Source: Dermabacter sp. p3-SID358 (lineage in GTDB: Bacteria > Actinomycetota > Actinomycetes > Actinomycetales > Dermabacteraceae). From it: a stretch of DNA of 45,999 nt. Positions 33,848 through 43,496 of the stretch are shown in pieces; position 1 is the first letter of the stretch; each line of letters starts with the position of its first letter. The DNA is taken from assembly GCF_025147465.1 (NCBI RefSeq), contig NZ_JALXOZ010000018.1, positions 1 to 45,999 on the forward strand, read 5' to 3'. A program made the position numbers and the translations under genes. The notes under the pieces are model-generated. The model did no database searches. It had not been told where the DNA came from and was given only the letters and a program-made list of their open reading frames with translations.

Positions 33848-35176
33848 TCATCCTCCAAGAAGCGAATCGAGATAGGGAGTTGAGAACAGCCTATCGGGAT
33901 CGAGTTCATTCCTCACGGCTGCAAAATCATTCCAGCGTGGGTAGAGGCTCCGAAGTTCAGCTTCCTTCAGCCAGTGCATCTTGCCCCAGTGCGGCCGGCC
34001 CTCAAACTCAGCGAGAGTGTCGTGAACGAGGCGGAGATAGTCGTCGTTTTTCGCGTGACAAGGGTTGTGAGCGGCAATGTATACGGTGTCTCGTTCGCTC
34101 GCCGTCGAAAGCCACACGTCATCGGCTGCAGTTCGGCGAACTTTGAGCGGAAAGATGAGCGAGGGCGTCGAACGCTCGAGTGTGCGTGTGAGCGTGTCGA
34201 AGGCCTCGTCGAAACGGCAAGCGGGAATTGCCATTTCGCACTCGCGGAAACGCGTGCGGCGCGAGGTAACGAAGAGTCGGTAAGGCAGGTGCACCGCCTC
34301 TCCCGCAGGCATGAGCGTTGAAACCGCACCTGAGAGGGATCCCTTCGAAACCGGCACGGCCTGGACAAGTCGGTTCGCGAGCGCAAATGCGCCGTTCCCG
34401 ACGACTTCGCTCTCGACAAAGTCGCGCACCCGCCCCATTCCTTTGCTCGACGACTCCGCGGGGACATGGTTGAGTTCGCGCACGACGGCTCTCTTCCCGC
34501 CGGGAACAAAGAAGAACTCCTGATGATCCTGGACGGCACTCGTCTCGAGGAATCTCGCAGCAGTCTCCTCGAGTGGCGCTGCGTACTCTCTCCTGTGGAG
34601 TTTGTAGAGCGGGATCGTGCGAAGCCGTACCTCGACAATGATGCCGAGGGCGCCAAGACCAAGCCGCGCGGCTTCGAAAAGCTTTACATTGTGCTCGCGG
34701 TCCGCCCACACGGCATCACCGTTCGCGAGCATGATCTTGAGACCGGTAACTAACCCGCAAACCCCCGTGAATCGTCCACCGGTTCCATGCGTGCCGGTAC
34801 TGATCGCCCCTGAGATCGACTGCCGATCGATGTCGCCCATGACTTCAAGCGCGCGCGAGTGCCTCGCGAGTAACGGCCCAATTTCCCACAGGCGTGTGCC
34901 GCCGCGCAGTGTCACATCGCCCGTGTCTTTATCGATGCTCACGAGCCCGCGATACCGATCGAGGGTCAGGGTCACGCCGTTCGGCTTCGCAATTGGCGAA
35001 AAGGAGTGTCCGGCGCCCATCGCTCGAAGGGTCGTTCCATGGGCAGTTGCCCGCGCGATGTGGTGCACGATTTCCCGTTCGCTTCGAGGGTGCACAACTT
35101 CCGTGGGCGAGAACGCTACGTTTCCCGACCAGTTCGCGCGAATGTCGCGCGCCGAGCCCAAAGCGATCTTTGCCAT
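33848..35176 (-). CDS. FAD-linked sugar-lactone oxidase (D-arabinono-1,4-lactone oxidase family)
   Basis: A VAO-family flavoprotein that oxidises aldonolactones or alditols. It has 442 residues. The FAD-binding N-terminal half contains AMGAGHSFSPIA (His57 is the likely covalent FAD site), GDIDRQSISGAISTGTHGTG and GLVTGLKIMLANGDAVWA. The C-terminal ALO domain ends with PHWGKMHWLKEAELRSLYPR (near 396-415) and DPDRLFSTPYL. M. tuberculosis Rv1771 (gulonolactone dehydrogenase) is a relative from memory. Substrate is open: arabinono-, gulono- or xylitol-type. It probably starts the transcript that runs on into modA2-modA1-modB-modC, since only 4 nt separate it from modA2. Upstream are the remains of a PLP enzyme often paired with this oxidase. 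Confidence 0.88.
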   Translation of the reverse strand: MAKIALGSARDIRANWSGNVAFSPTEVVHPRSEREIVHHIARATAHGTTLRAMGAGHSFSPIAKPNGVTLTLDRYRGLVSIDKDTGDVTLRGGTRLWEIGPLLARHSRALEVMGDIDRQSISGAISTGTHGTGGRFTGVCGLVTGLKIMLANGDAVWADREHNVKLFEAARLGLGALGIIVEVRLRTIPLYKLHRREYAAPLEETAARFLETSAVQDHQEFFFVPGGKRAVVRELNHVPAESSSKGMGRVRDFVESEVVGNGAFALANRLVQAVPVSKGSLSGAVSTLMPAGEAVHLPYRLFVTSRRTRFRECEMAIPACRFDEAFDTLTRTLERSTPSLIFPLKVRRTAADDVWLSTASERDTVYIAAHNPCHAKNDDYLRLVHDTLAEFEGRPHWGKMHWLKEAELRSLYPRWNDFAAVRNELDPDRLFSTPYLDSLLGG

Positions 35177-35206
35177 GCTCTCAGCCTTCCCTCGTTGATC
35201 CGGAAC

Positions 35207-35470
35207 CTAAATATACGCGCGCCCTAGGCCACGATAAGTAGGGGCGACATCAATAACCTCGACCCCTTTCACGACAACGTAGGCGCAAAGGTGCTCGGCT
35301 ACCTCGTCAGCTTTCGCGTGTCGCGCCCATACGGTATCTCCTCACACGCAATCTTTCGGCAGTCGTCCCGCGCAACGGCGATTGCACCTCTCCTGCGCCT
35401 TCGAGGCCAACAAAGCCGAGAGAGCGCGAATTCCCCCGGCCCCGCTTGTGCTGACGCTGCCACCACGGTG
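35207..35470 (-). pseudogene. Decayed C-terminus of an amino-acid deaminase/aldolase (alanine-racemase-fold, COG3616-like)
   Basis: One minus-strand frame of 88 codons reads GGSVSTSGAGGIRALSALLA, about 20 poorly matching residues, an internal TGA, then GDTVWARHAKADEVAEHLCA and YVVVKGVEVIDVAPTYRGLG before a TAG. The blocks GD-V-RHAKA-E and PTYRG-G are the C-terminal signature I recall for actinobacterial PLP enzymes of the D-threonine-aldolase/D-serine-deaminase type, which are often next to this lactone oxidase. Everything N-terminal is missing; the next gene begins its stop at 35487. The remnant has no start and is interrupted, so it is a pseudogene. The oxidase promoter lies in its last codons. 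Confidence 0.65.
35210..35237 (-). promoter_or_regulatory. Candidate promoter of the oxidase-mod operon
   Basis: TTATCG (35237-35232), 16 nt, TATATT (35215-35210) on the minus strand; start near 35203, leader about 27 nt. It lies inside the 3' end of the decayed PLP-enzyme remnant. I saw no ModE-type palindrome. Confidence 0.4.
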
Positions 35471-35486
35471 CGAAGGTAAGCGAAGT

Positions 35487-36377
35487 TCAGGCGCGACGGC
35501 GCCGCATGACGTCGTCGACGGTAAGGCCCGAGCCGATCACCTGGGCGTTCGACGCGAGATACGTACCCTGTTCAACTTCAGACTCAGCCTCACGTTCCTC
35601 GACGTCTGCGGCTTCGAGGCTGCTCCCGGTCGAGAGTGCGCCGTAGCGGAAGTTCACGCGCGAGGCAAAGCGCTCGTCGGCGAGAGCCTTGCCTTTCCCC
35701 TCTTCACGCGCTTCGAGCACCTGGCGCAAGAAGGCCTCGTGACGCTCGGCAGGGCTCATCTCGATCGGGCGCGAGTTCTCTGTTTCCGACGCCCGCTCAA
35801 GCTCGGCTTGGCTAACGTCGGCGTCGTTTTCCTCTTCGACTTCGGAGGCGCTCTCCACGCGAGCTTCGGCCTCATTCACCTGCTCGGCATCGGTCACGGT
35901 TCGCGCGCGCAGTGCTCGCGTCACGCGGACGACGCCGAGATAGAGGCCAAGCGCGGCTACGGCCCCGAGCGGGAACCAGATGTTCGTGAGCGAAAGCGAG
36001 GTCGTTACGACGCTCACGAGGGTTGTCACCACGAGAATGGCGAGGAGGGACCTGACCGCGGTGCCGAGAACTGTGCGGGGCACGCGATCGTGCACGAAGT
36101 CGGTGCGCTCCTCTACGCCGAAACGCGGGCGCGAAGTTGGATCCGCAGGGCGGAGAAGGCTGCGGTTCTCGGGCATGTCTGTCACCTCGTGCGAGAGAGA
36201 AGTATAGGTGCGGCAGGCGTCTGTGACGTCCCGGGCACTCTCGGAGTGGCGCTGCTGCGCGACCCTTTCCGCCTCCCCGAGCGTGTACCGCCGATCGGCG
36301 GCCTTGGGAACGGCGTACAGCAGCCACATGCCCACGAGAAGGGCGATCAGCACCGCACCGAGATTAAAGCTGTTCAC
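35487..36377 (-). CDS. Two-pass membrane protein, candidate Glp receptor/SepX-like
   Basis: A 296-residue protein. It opens with a membrane helix (LGAVLIALLVGMWLLYAVPK) and a basic stop (AADRRYTLGEAERV), then a cytoplasmic stretch. A second hydrophobic region (about 108-152) includes LLAILVVTTLVSVVTTSLSL. A long acidic Glu/Ala-rich C-terminal domain ends in GSGLTVDDVMRRRRA. I cannot name it by sequence alone. Its place just downstream of rimJ on the same strand, with 5-FCL divergent, matches Rv0996, and the first helix plus charged tail resembles the actinobacterial membrane proteins that bind Glp in corynebacteria or act at septa (SepX) in Streptomyces. That link is inference. The usual galU and glp genes are not here. 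Confidence 0.65.
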   Translation of the reverse strand: MNSFNLGAVLIALLVGMWLLYAVPKAADRRYTLGEAERVAQQRHSESARDVTDACRTYTSLSHEVTDMPENRSLLRPADPTSRPRFGVEERTDFVHDRVPRTVLGTAVRSLLAILVVTTLVSVVTTSLSLTNIWFPLGAVAALGLYLGVVRVTRALRARTVTDAEQVNEAEARVESASEVEEENDADVSQAELERASETENSRPIEMSPAERHEAFLRQVLEAREEGKGKALADERFASRVNFRYGALSTGSSLEAADVEEREAESEVEQGTYLASNAQVIGSGLTVDDVMRRRRA

Positions 36378-36450
36378 CCCTTGATCGTAGGGACCCTGCG
36401 GGCTTTAGCCCCGCACATTCGGCCGCGTGTCGCAGCCCGTAGGGCGCCCC

Positions 36451-37032
36451 TTACCGCACAGGAGGAACCCGGTCGAGCAAAAGGCCTCTTGCCGGGATCT
36501 CCTCGCGGGTAAGAGCGAACACCCGATGGTCGCGCCATGCCTCCGCAACATAAATGCAGCGCTCACGTGAGCCTTCTTCTCGAAGACCCAGCTTCTCCAC
36601 TACCCTGAGGGAAGCGATATTTGAGGGCCGCACGAGAATTTCGACGCGATGAAGCCCTTCGCCGAGGAGCACTTCCTCGAGTGCGAGCGCGAGAGCACGG
36701 GGAGCAATTCCACGCCCCGCCCAATCGGGGGCTACCCAATAGCCCACCTGGGCGGTCGAAAGCGAACCGAACACAATCGGGGAAAACCCGATGTGCCCCA
36801 CAAGCGTGCGGTTGTGAAAGATACCGAGGGAGGACCACGCGATTTCCGTTCCCTGGCGCCTAAGCACCCTGAACTGCATACCGTATGACGGATAGCCACG
36901 ATCCTCCCACGCGGGATCTCGAGCTTCCCAGCGTTCGAGCCACTCGGCGCTGCGCTCGCGCACGCGCACATAGGCCTTGCGGTCGCGGCGCACGAATGGG
37001 CGCAGAGTGAGCGGGGCGTCGCGGAGTCTCAT
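36451..37032 (-). CDS. rimJ: GNAT acetyltransferase (RimJ-like)
   Basis: A 193-residue GNAT-fold N-acetyltransferase. The acetyl-CoA site is VAPDWAGRGIAPRALALALE (near 100-119), preceded by VGYW and followed by LHRVEILVRPSNIASLRVVE and KLGLREEGS, the RimJ/RimL pattern. The start MRLRDAPLTLRPFVRRDRKA is typical of the family. RimJ in E. coli acetylates ribosomal protein S5; the target here is unproven. It lies 89 nt from the divergent 5-FCL gene and 73 nt upstream of the membrane-protein gene. In M. tuberculosis galU and glp (moeA1) come between 5-FCL and rimJ (from memory), so two genes seem to have been lost or moved. Confidence 0.85.
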   Translation of the reverse strand: MRLRDAPLTLRPFVRRDRKAYVRVRERSAEWLERWEARDPAWEDRGYPSYGMQFRVLRRQGTEIAWSSLGIFHNRTLVGHIGFSPIVFGSLSTAQVGYWVAPDWAGRGIAPRALALALEEVLLGEGLHRVEILVRPSNIASLRVVEKLGLREEGSRERCIYVAEAWRDHRVFALTREEIPARGLLLDRVPPVR

Positions 37033-37121
37033 GAGGGGAAGCCTAGCGCTAGTCGAGGCACGTTGTGACTACTGAAGCGTGAAGGGTCGACCCGAAAATG
37101 GTGCTGTGGCACGATGTCCTC

Positions 37122-37745
37122 ATGAACGAGAGCATCACGCCCGCAACGAAGCGAGCGCTTCGCCGCGAGATTCTTCGGTCCCGCCGAGAGACCTACGGAG
37201 GAGAGGCAGCGCGGGAAAGCGCCCGCCGAATCCGGGCCCAGCTCGAGAAAAGTATCGACCCATGGATTGACGCCGCGCGAGGCCCCCTCGTCATTGCGGG
37301 CTACGTTCCCGTGCCTGCCGAGGCAAGCGCTCTCGCGTGGCTGCGACGCAAGGCACGCGACGGTCACATCGTCATACTTCCCACCTACGAAGGGGAACTT
37401 CTCGGGTGGCGTGTGTGGGACGGGCACGAAACTCTCGTTCCTTCACGCGGCGCGAAGTTTGGCGCCGAACCCACGGGCGATTCCTACGGGACCGAGGGGC
37501 TCGCTCGCGCCGACCTCATCATCACGCCCGCCGTCGCCGTTGACCTTTCAGGAACGCGTCTCGGGCACGGTAAGGGATACTACGATCGAGCTCTCGCCCA
37601 TGTGCGCGCCGAAACCCGCGTACTCACCCTCATCCACGAGACTGAACTCCTCGATCCCGGTACGCTGCCCCGTGAGCCCCACGATGTACAAATACCCGAG
37701 GTTCTCACCGAGGCAGGTCTCGCTGCCCTCAGCAGACCCGCCTAA
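37122..37745 (+). CDS. 5-formyltetrahydrofolate cyclo-ligase
   Basis: ATP-dependent conversion of 5-formyl-THF to 5,10-methenyl-THF. The ATG at 37122 (MNESITPATKRALRREILR) gives 207 residues, the usual length; an ATG at 37098 would add eight without support. Motifs: KRALRREILRSRRE near the N-terminus, IAGYVPVPAEASALAWLR, ILPTYE, ADLIITPAVAVDLSGTRLGH and the signature GHGKGYYDRAL (about 148-158), plus VQIPEVLTEAG. There is no Shine-Dalgarno site. It is the first of a plus-strand run with the SAF protein and mscL; in M. tuberculosis this is Rv0992c. Confidence 0.92.
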   Translation: MNESITPATKRALRREILRSRRETYGGEAARESARRIRAQLEKSIDPWIDAARGPLVIAGYVPVPAEASALAWLRRKARDGHIVILPTYEGELLGWRVWDGHETLVPSRGAKFGAEPTGDSYGTEGLARADLIITPAVAVDLSGTRLGHGKGYYDRALAHVRAETRVLTLIHETELLDPGTLPREPHDVQIPEVLTEAGLAALSRPA

Positions 37746-37840
37746 CCTCACGCCACGGCGCATGCTTCACAGCCGAGCTGCGTCCCCAACATCCCCTCCA
37801 CGCGGCATTCGCGGCACGATTCATCCCTAACGTGGAGCGC

Positions 37841-38518
37841 ATGGGAGAAGAATCATCGCTCGCGCGAGCTCGACGCGAACTTGCCACTGCTGCCCCTTAC
37901 GTGCGGCGTGCCGTACGGAAGAATCGGGGGCTCGTAGCCCTCGTCATTGTCGCCGGGCTCGTGAGTTTCGGAGCACCGCCACTTGCCGCACATGTCCTCC
38001 CTGGAATCTCCGTGGTTGTTGCAGACCGTAATTTTTCGCCAGGCGAAACAATCGAGGTGGGAGACCTGACGACTGCGAAAGTACGGCCCGATCTTGTTCC
38101 CGAGGGCGCTGCTCGGAGTTCCCGCGAGGTCATGGGCAAAAGCACTGCGGGATCGATCCAAAAGGGAGCTCTCGTTCTCCGGGAGCACCTGCGGGAAGCC
38201 GAATCTGCGCTCGGCACCGAACGTGCCCTCGTTTCGATCCCCATTTCCGCCTCCAGCGTCGTTGACGGCGCCGAGCCCGGCACGCAGCTTCGTGTGTATT
38301 GCGAACGGCCGTCAAACTCCGAGGACGTCGCTCAGGCACCAAAGCTGAACGAAGTGCGTGCAGTCCTTCGCGAGCCACGTGTTCCCGAGGGCGGTGGCGT
38401 CGCCCCATTCGCTACGTCCGGTACTGCAATGGCGACAATCGAAATTGAGCGCGCGCAGGTTTCAACTATTGCGCATTGCACACTCGATGCGCCTCCATTT
38501 ATCGCCGTGGTCGGCTAG
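37841..38518 (+). CDS. SAF-domain membrane-anchored protein
   Basis: A 225-residue protein. An N-terminal cytoplasmic arm is followed by a membrane helix (about 31-53: GLVALVIVAGLVSFGAPPLA) and an extracytoplasmic SAF domain: VVVADRNFSPGETIEVGDLT, TAKVRPDLVPEGAA and GSIQKGALVLREHL, then an SAF-like second half. This resembles CpaB/RcpC-type proteins, but I see no pilus genes nearby, and 5-FCL-SAF-mscL is an order seen in other actinobacteria. The start is the ATG at 37841, seven bases after TAACGT and with GGAG three bases upstream. A GTG at 37832 is the alternative. Function unknown; peptidoglycan or sugar binding is possible. Confidence 0.85.
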   Translation: MGEESSLARARRELATAAPYVRRAVRKNRGLVALVIVAGLVSFGAPPLAAHVLPGISVVVADRNFSPGETIEVGDLTTAKVRPDLVPEGAARSSREVMGKSTAGSIQKGALVLREHLREAESALGTERALVSIPISASSVVDGAEPGTQLRVYCERPSNSEDVAQAPKLNEVRAVLREPRVPEGGGVAPFATSGTAMATIEIERAQVSTIAHCTLDAPPFIAVVG

Positions 38519-38589
38519 TTTTGACTGCGCAGCGTTATTCCGGCATGCGCCGGGCTGCTCCGAACCCCCTTTACCGAAAGGACACGGCC

Positions 38590-38988
38590 GTGAACGGCTT
38601 CAAAGAATTCATCATGAAGGGCAACGTTCTCGACCTCGCGGTCGGCGTTGTCATCGGCGGCGCATTCACCGCCCTCATCAGCGCTTTCGTCGACCACCTC
38701 ATCAACCCGGTCGTGGCCGTTTTTGGCGGCACGAACGTTGATGGCTTCGCATACCGCATCATCGCGGACAACCCGGCAACGACCCTCGACTTCGGCGCGC
38801 TCATCTCTGCAGTCATTGCCTTCCTCATCACCGCCGCAGTGGTGTACTTCGTGTTCGTTCTCCCCGTGAACAAGGCGCGCGAACTCGACAAGATGCGCCG
38901 CGGCATCACTGAAGAGGTCACGGAACTCACCGACATCGATCTCCTCACTGATATCCGCGACCTTCTCAAGGCACAGAACACAAAGTGA
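38590..38988 (+). CDS. mscL: Large-conductance mechanosensitive channel
   Basis: Opens under membrane tension to release solutes during hypo-osmotic shock. The start is a GTG at 38590 (VNGFKEFIMKGNVLDLAVGV) with AAAGGA about seven bases upstream, giving 132 residues. The N-terminal helix S1 FKEFIMKGN and the first membrane helix (LAVGVVIGGAFTALISAFVD, with the pore constriction) are followed by a loop with NPATTLDFGA, the second helix (ISAVIAFLITAAVVYFVFVL) and the charged C-terminal bundle. It has its own strong terminator. Confidence 0.97.
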   Translation: MNGFKEFIMKGNVLDLAVGVVIGGAFTALISAFVDHLINPVVAVFGGTNVDGFAYRIIADNPATTLDFGALISAVIAFLITAAVVYFVFVLPVNKARELDKMRRGITEEVTELTDIDLLTDIRDLLKAQNTK

Positions 38989-38995
38989 GGCTCGG

Positions 38996-39009
38996 CTCGC
39001 TTAAGCGAG
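38996..39009 (+). terminator. Palindromic hairpin just after mscL
   Basis: CTCGC-TTAA-GCGAG, perfect 5-bp arms, 7 nt past the mscL stop. No U-run. It is the first of two hairpins. Confidence 0.4.
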
Positions 39010-39018
39010 TCAGCTACG

Positions 39019-39068
39019 CCCCCGGACGGACATGAGCACGCCTCTTCAGCGTGCTCATTCCCCGGGGG
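39019..39068 (+). terminator. Main terminator of mscL
   Basis: A two-part stem: CCCCCGG (39019-39025) with CCGGGGG (39062-39068) outside and ATGAGCACG (39032-39040) with CGTGCTCAT (39050-39058) inside, loop 9 nt, then TTTCTCGTT. Strong by eye. Confidence 0.8.
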
Positions 39069-39227
39069 TTTCTCGTTGCCTTATGACAAAGCAGCGGGCA
39101 CGAACGGTGGACCTCGTTCTTCACTAGCGTAGGCACCAGTTTCGTAGGTCCGTCCATCTCCTCAACATCGGCGGAGCCGAACGAAGCTCTAGGCTACGAG
39201 CGTTGATCCCCGGTAGCATGTGGCGAT

Positions 39228-40139
39228 ATGTGCCCTCGCCCCGATCTCTACGATCCCCTCGCCACGTGGTTCGCGAGCCAGCGCCGGCCCCTCCCATGGC
39301 GAGAGGAGGGCACAAGCGCGTGGGGCGTTCTCGTCAGTGAAATCATGAGCCAACAGACCCCCGTTTCCCGCGTCGTAGAACCGTGGCGTGCGTGGATGAA
39401 ACGCTGGCCAACCCCGCACTCGCTCGCGCTCGCTGACTCGGCAGAGGTTTTGCGAGCATGGGGTTCCCTCGGCTACCCTCGCAGAGCTCTCAGGCTCCTC
39501 GATTGCGCTCGCACGATTGATCACGAGCACGGCGGAATGCTTCCCGTGGGGGTCGATGCCCTCAGAGAACTTCCGGGTATTGGCGACTACACGGCGGCAG
39601 CGGTCGCGAATTTCGCGCAGGAGCAGAAGGCATGCGTTCTCGACACCAACATCAGGCGCGTGCTCACGCGAGTCCTCGACGCAAAAGCCTCTCCTACCGC
39701 GTCCGTCACGAAACGTGACCGCGCCCGGTTCGGAGCTCTCGTTCCAGCTAGTGCCGAGAGCTCCCGAATCTGGAACGAGGGCGTCATGGAGCTCGGCGCG
39801 CTCGTATGCCGCGCCCGAAATCCCAGGTGCGAGGCCTGCCCACTCGCGGAGCAGTGCGCATGGCTCAAAGCAGGTCGGCCCGGGCTCGGCGAGCGCACGA
39901 CGCGCCCGCAAGGTTACGAGGGAACCGACCGCCAAATTCGGGGCAGGATCCTCAAAACTCTGCGCGAAGGCGGGGAGGCCACCGTCGGATTTCTCGAGCG
40001 CGCAAGCGGGGCCGAACCGGAGCGCTTCACGCGTCTCCTTGCGGACCTCCTCGCGGAGGGCTTCGTTTCACAATCCGCGGGCGGGCTCATCACGCTTGGT
40101 GCAGGAACTCGTGCGGAAGGAACCGCCACGAGCGCGTAA
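39228..40139 (+). CDS. mutY: A/G-specific adenine glycosylase
   Basis: Removes adenine mispaired with 8-oxoguanine. It has 303 residues. Catalytic Glu38 is in SEIMSQQTPVSRV. The helix-hairpin-helix LPGIGDYTAAAV is at about 115-126 and the catalytic Asp139 in VLDTNIRRV. The iron-sulfur cluster pattern is C-x6-C-x2-C-x5-C at 194, 201, 204, 210. After the cluster there are only about 90 residues, and no clear NUDIX-like 8-oxoG recognition domain is seen, unlike the E. coli enzyme. The start ATG follows TAGCAT by eight bases and has no ribosome binding site, so leaderless use is possible. It converges with dedA. Confidence 0.93.
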   Translation: MCPRPDLYDPLATWFASQRRPLPWREEGTSAWGVLVSEIMSQQTPVSRVVEPWRAWMKRWPTPHSLALADSAEVLRAWGSLGYPRRALRLLDCARTIDHEHGGMLPVGVDALRELPGIGDYTAAAVANFAQEQKACVLDTNIRRVLTRVLDAKASPTASVTKRDRARFGALVPASAESSRIWNEGVMELGALVCRARNPRCEACPLAEQCAWLKAGRPGLGERTTRPQGYEGTDRQIRGRILKTLREGGEATVGFLERASGAEPERFTRLLADLLAEGFVSQSAGGLITLGAGTRAEGTATSA

Positions 40140-40165
40140 GAAGGCGCGCGCGTGGGGACGGTGAG

Positions 40166-40789
40166 CTAAGCGCTTTCCGACGCTTGCTTTGCCTTGAGCG
40201 CGTGAAGTCTTCGCACGAGGCGCTCCACGAGGAGCGAAACGGCGAACGCCAACGCGAGGGCGGCGAGAATCCCGAGGAGTGGGTGTGCCTCAAACCACTG
40301 GCCCGCGATCGCCCCCACGAGGCACGAATACACGGCCCACAGGAAGGTCGCGAGGAGAATTTTCGGAGTGAAGAGGGAACGCGGATACCGCACCCCACCC
40401 GCGACGAGATTGACCGCCGTGCGCCCGAGCGGAATGAAACGGGCCGTCATGAGATACGTGAAAGCGTGCTTCTCAAGGCCACGTTCGGCGGCCTCAATCG
40501 CTCGGTGGCCGCGGCGCCCCTCATTGAAGAAGGCCAGCTTGCGCCACGGGAGAACGCGGCCGATCTGATACGTCACGTGGTCACCAATCGCTGCTCCGCC
40601 CCAACCGGAGAGGATGAGCACGATCAGCGAAGGCTTGCCCGAAGTCGCCCATAGGGATCCGAGCGAAACAAGCAATGATTCGCTCGGGACCGTGGGAAAG
40701 AAAGCGTCCACGAGAGAGAAGGCGGCTACCACGAGGTGGACCCACCACGCTTCTCCCGCGTGAACGACTATCTCTTCGACAACGTGCAT
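40166..40789 (-). CDS. DedA family membrane protein
   Basis: A 207-residue membrane protein of the DedA/VTT group, thought to flip or move lipid carriers and help keep the proton motive force. Hydrophobic segments plus the hallmarks FPTVPSESLLVSLGSLW, GWGGAAIGDHVTYQIGRVLP, ARFIPLGRTAVNLVAGGVRY and the C-terminal ILLATFLWAVYSCLVGAIAG. Two acidic and two arginine residues in these blocks are those known to matter in the family. It lies 21 nt downstream of clpC on the same strand and may be read from it. The start has only a weak ribosome binding site. Confidence 0.9.
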   Translation of the reverse strand: MHVVEEIVVHAGEAWWVHLVVAAFSLVDAFFPTVPSESLLVSLGSLWATSGKPSLIVLILSGWGGAAIGDHVTYQIGRVLPWRKLAFFNEGRRGHRAIEAAERGLEKHAFTYLMTARFIPLGRTAVNLVAGGVRYPRSLFTPKILLATFLWAVYSCLVGAIAGQWFEAHPLLGILAALALAFAVSLLVERLVRRLHALKAKQASESA

Positions 40790-40810
40790 GTCGCAGCTTA
40801 CGCCAAGGTT

Positions 40811-43321
<2,511 letters not shown>

Positions 43322-43423
43322 GAATCTCCCTTGGTGTTTCGGCGTTGCCTACGAGCCTACTACGCGCATCTACCCAGTGCGCCCTTGTTCGCCAGCGGGG
43401 TGAAAGGCCCGCCCCCAACCCCC

Positions 43424-43429
43424 TAGGAT
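43424..43429 (+). promoter_or_regulatory. Candidate -10 element of mqo
   Basis: TAGGAT, the same hexamer as the rsmI/pmt pair. The start would be near 43436, giving a 60-nt leader. A -35 is not clear. Confidence 0.35.
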
Positions 43430-43496
43430 TGAGTGACACACCGCCGCTTTAAAGCGCCGCAGTCGTTTTCGCTAGATCGAAGGAGCACCTAAGCCC

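Noticed and set aside
35382..36512. A 376-codon plus-strand frame across the putative SepX-like gene
   Set aside because: Arg/His/Ala-rich shadow sequence. The minus-strand frame has clear membrane helices and the expected rimJ neighbourhood.
43322..43496. A possible ClgR operator (GTTCGC...GCG) between clpC and mqo
   Set aside because: At 43387-43397 the half-sites are only two bases apart (GTTCGCCAGCG), not the five I recall for ClgR.
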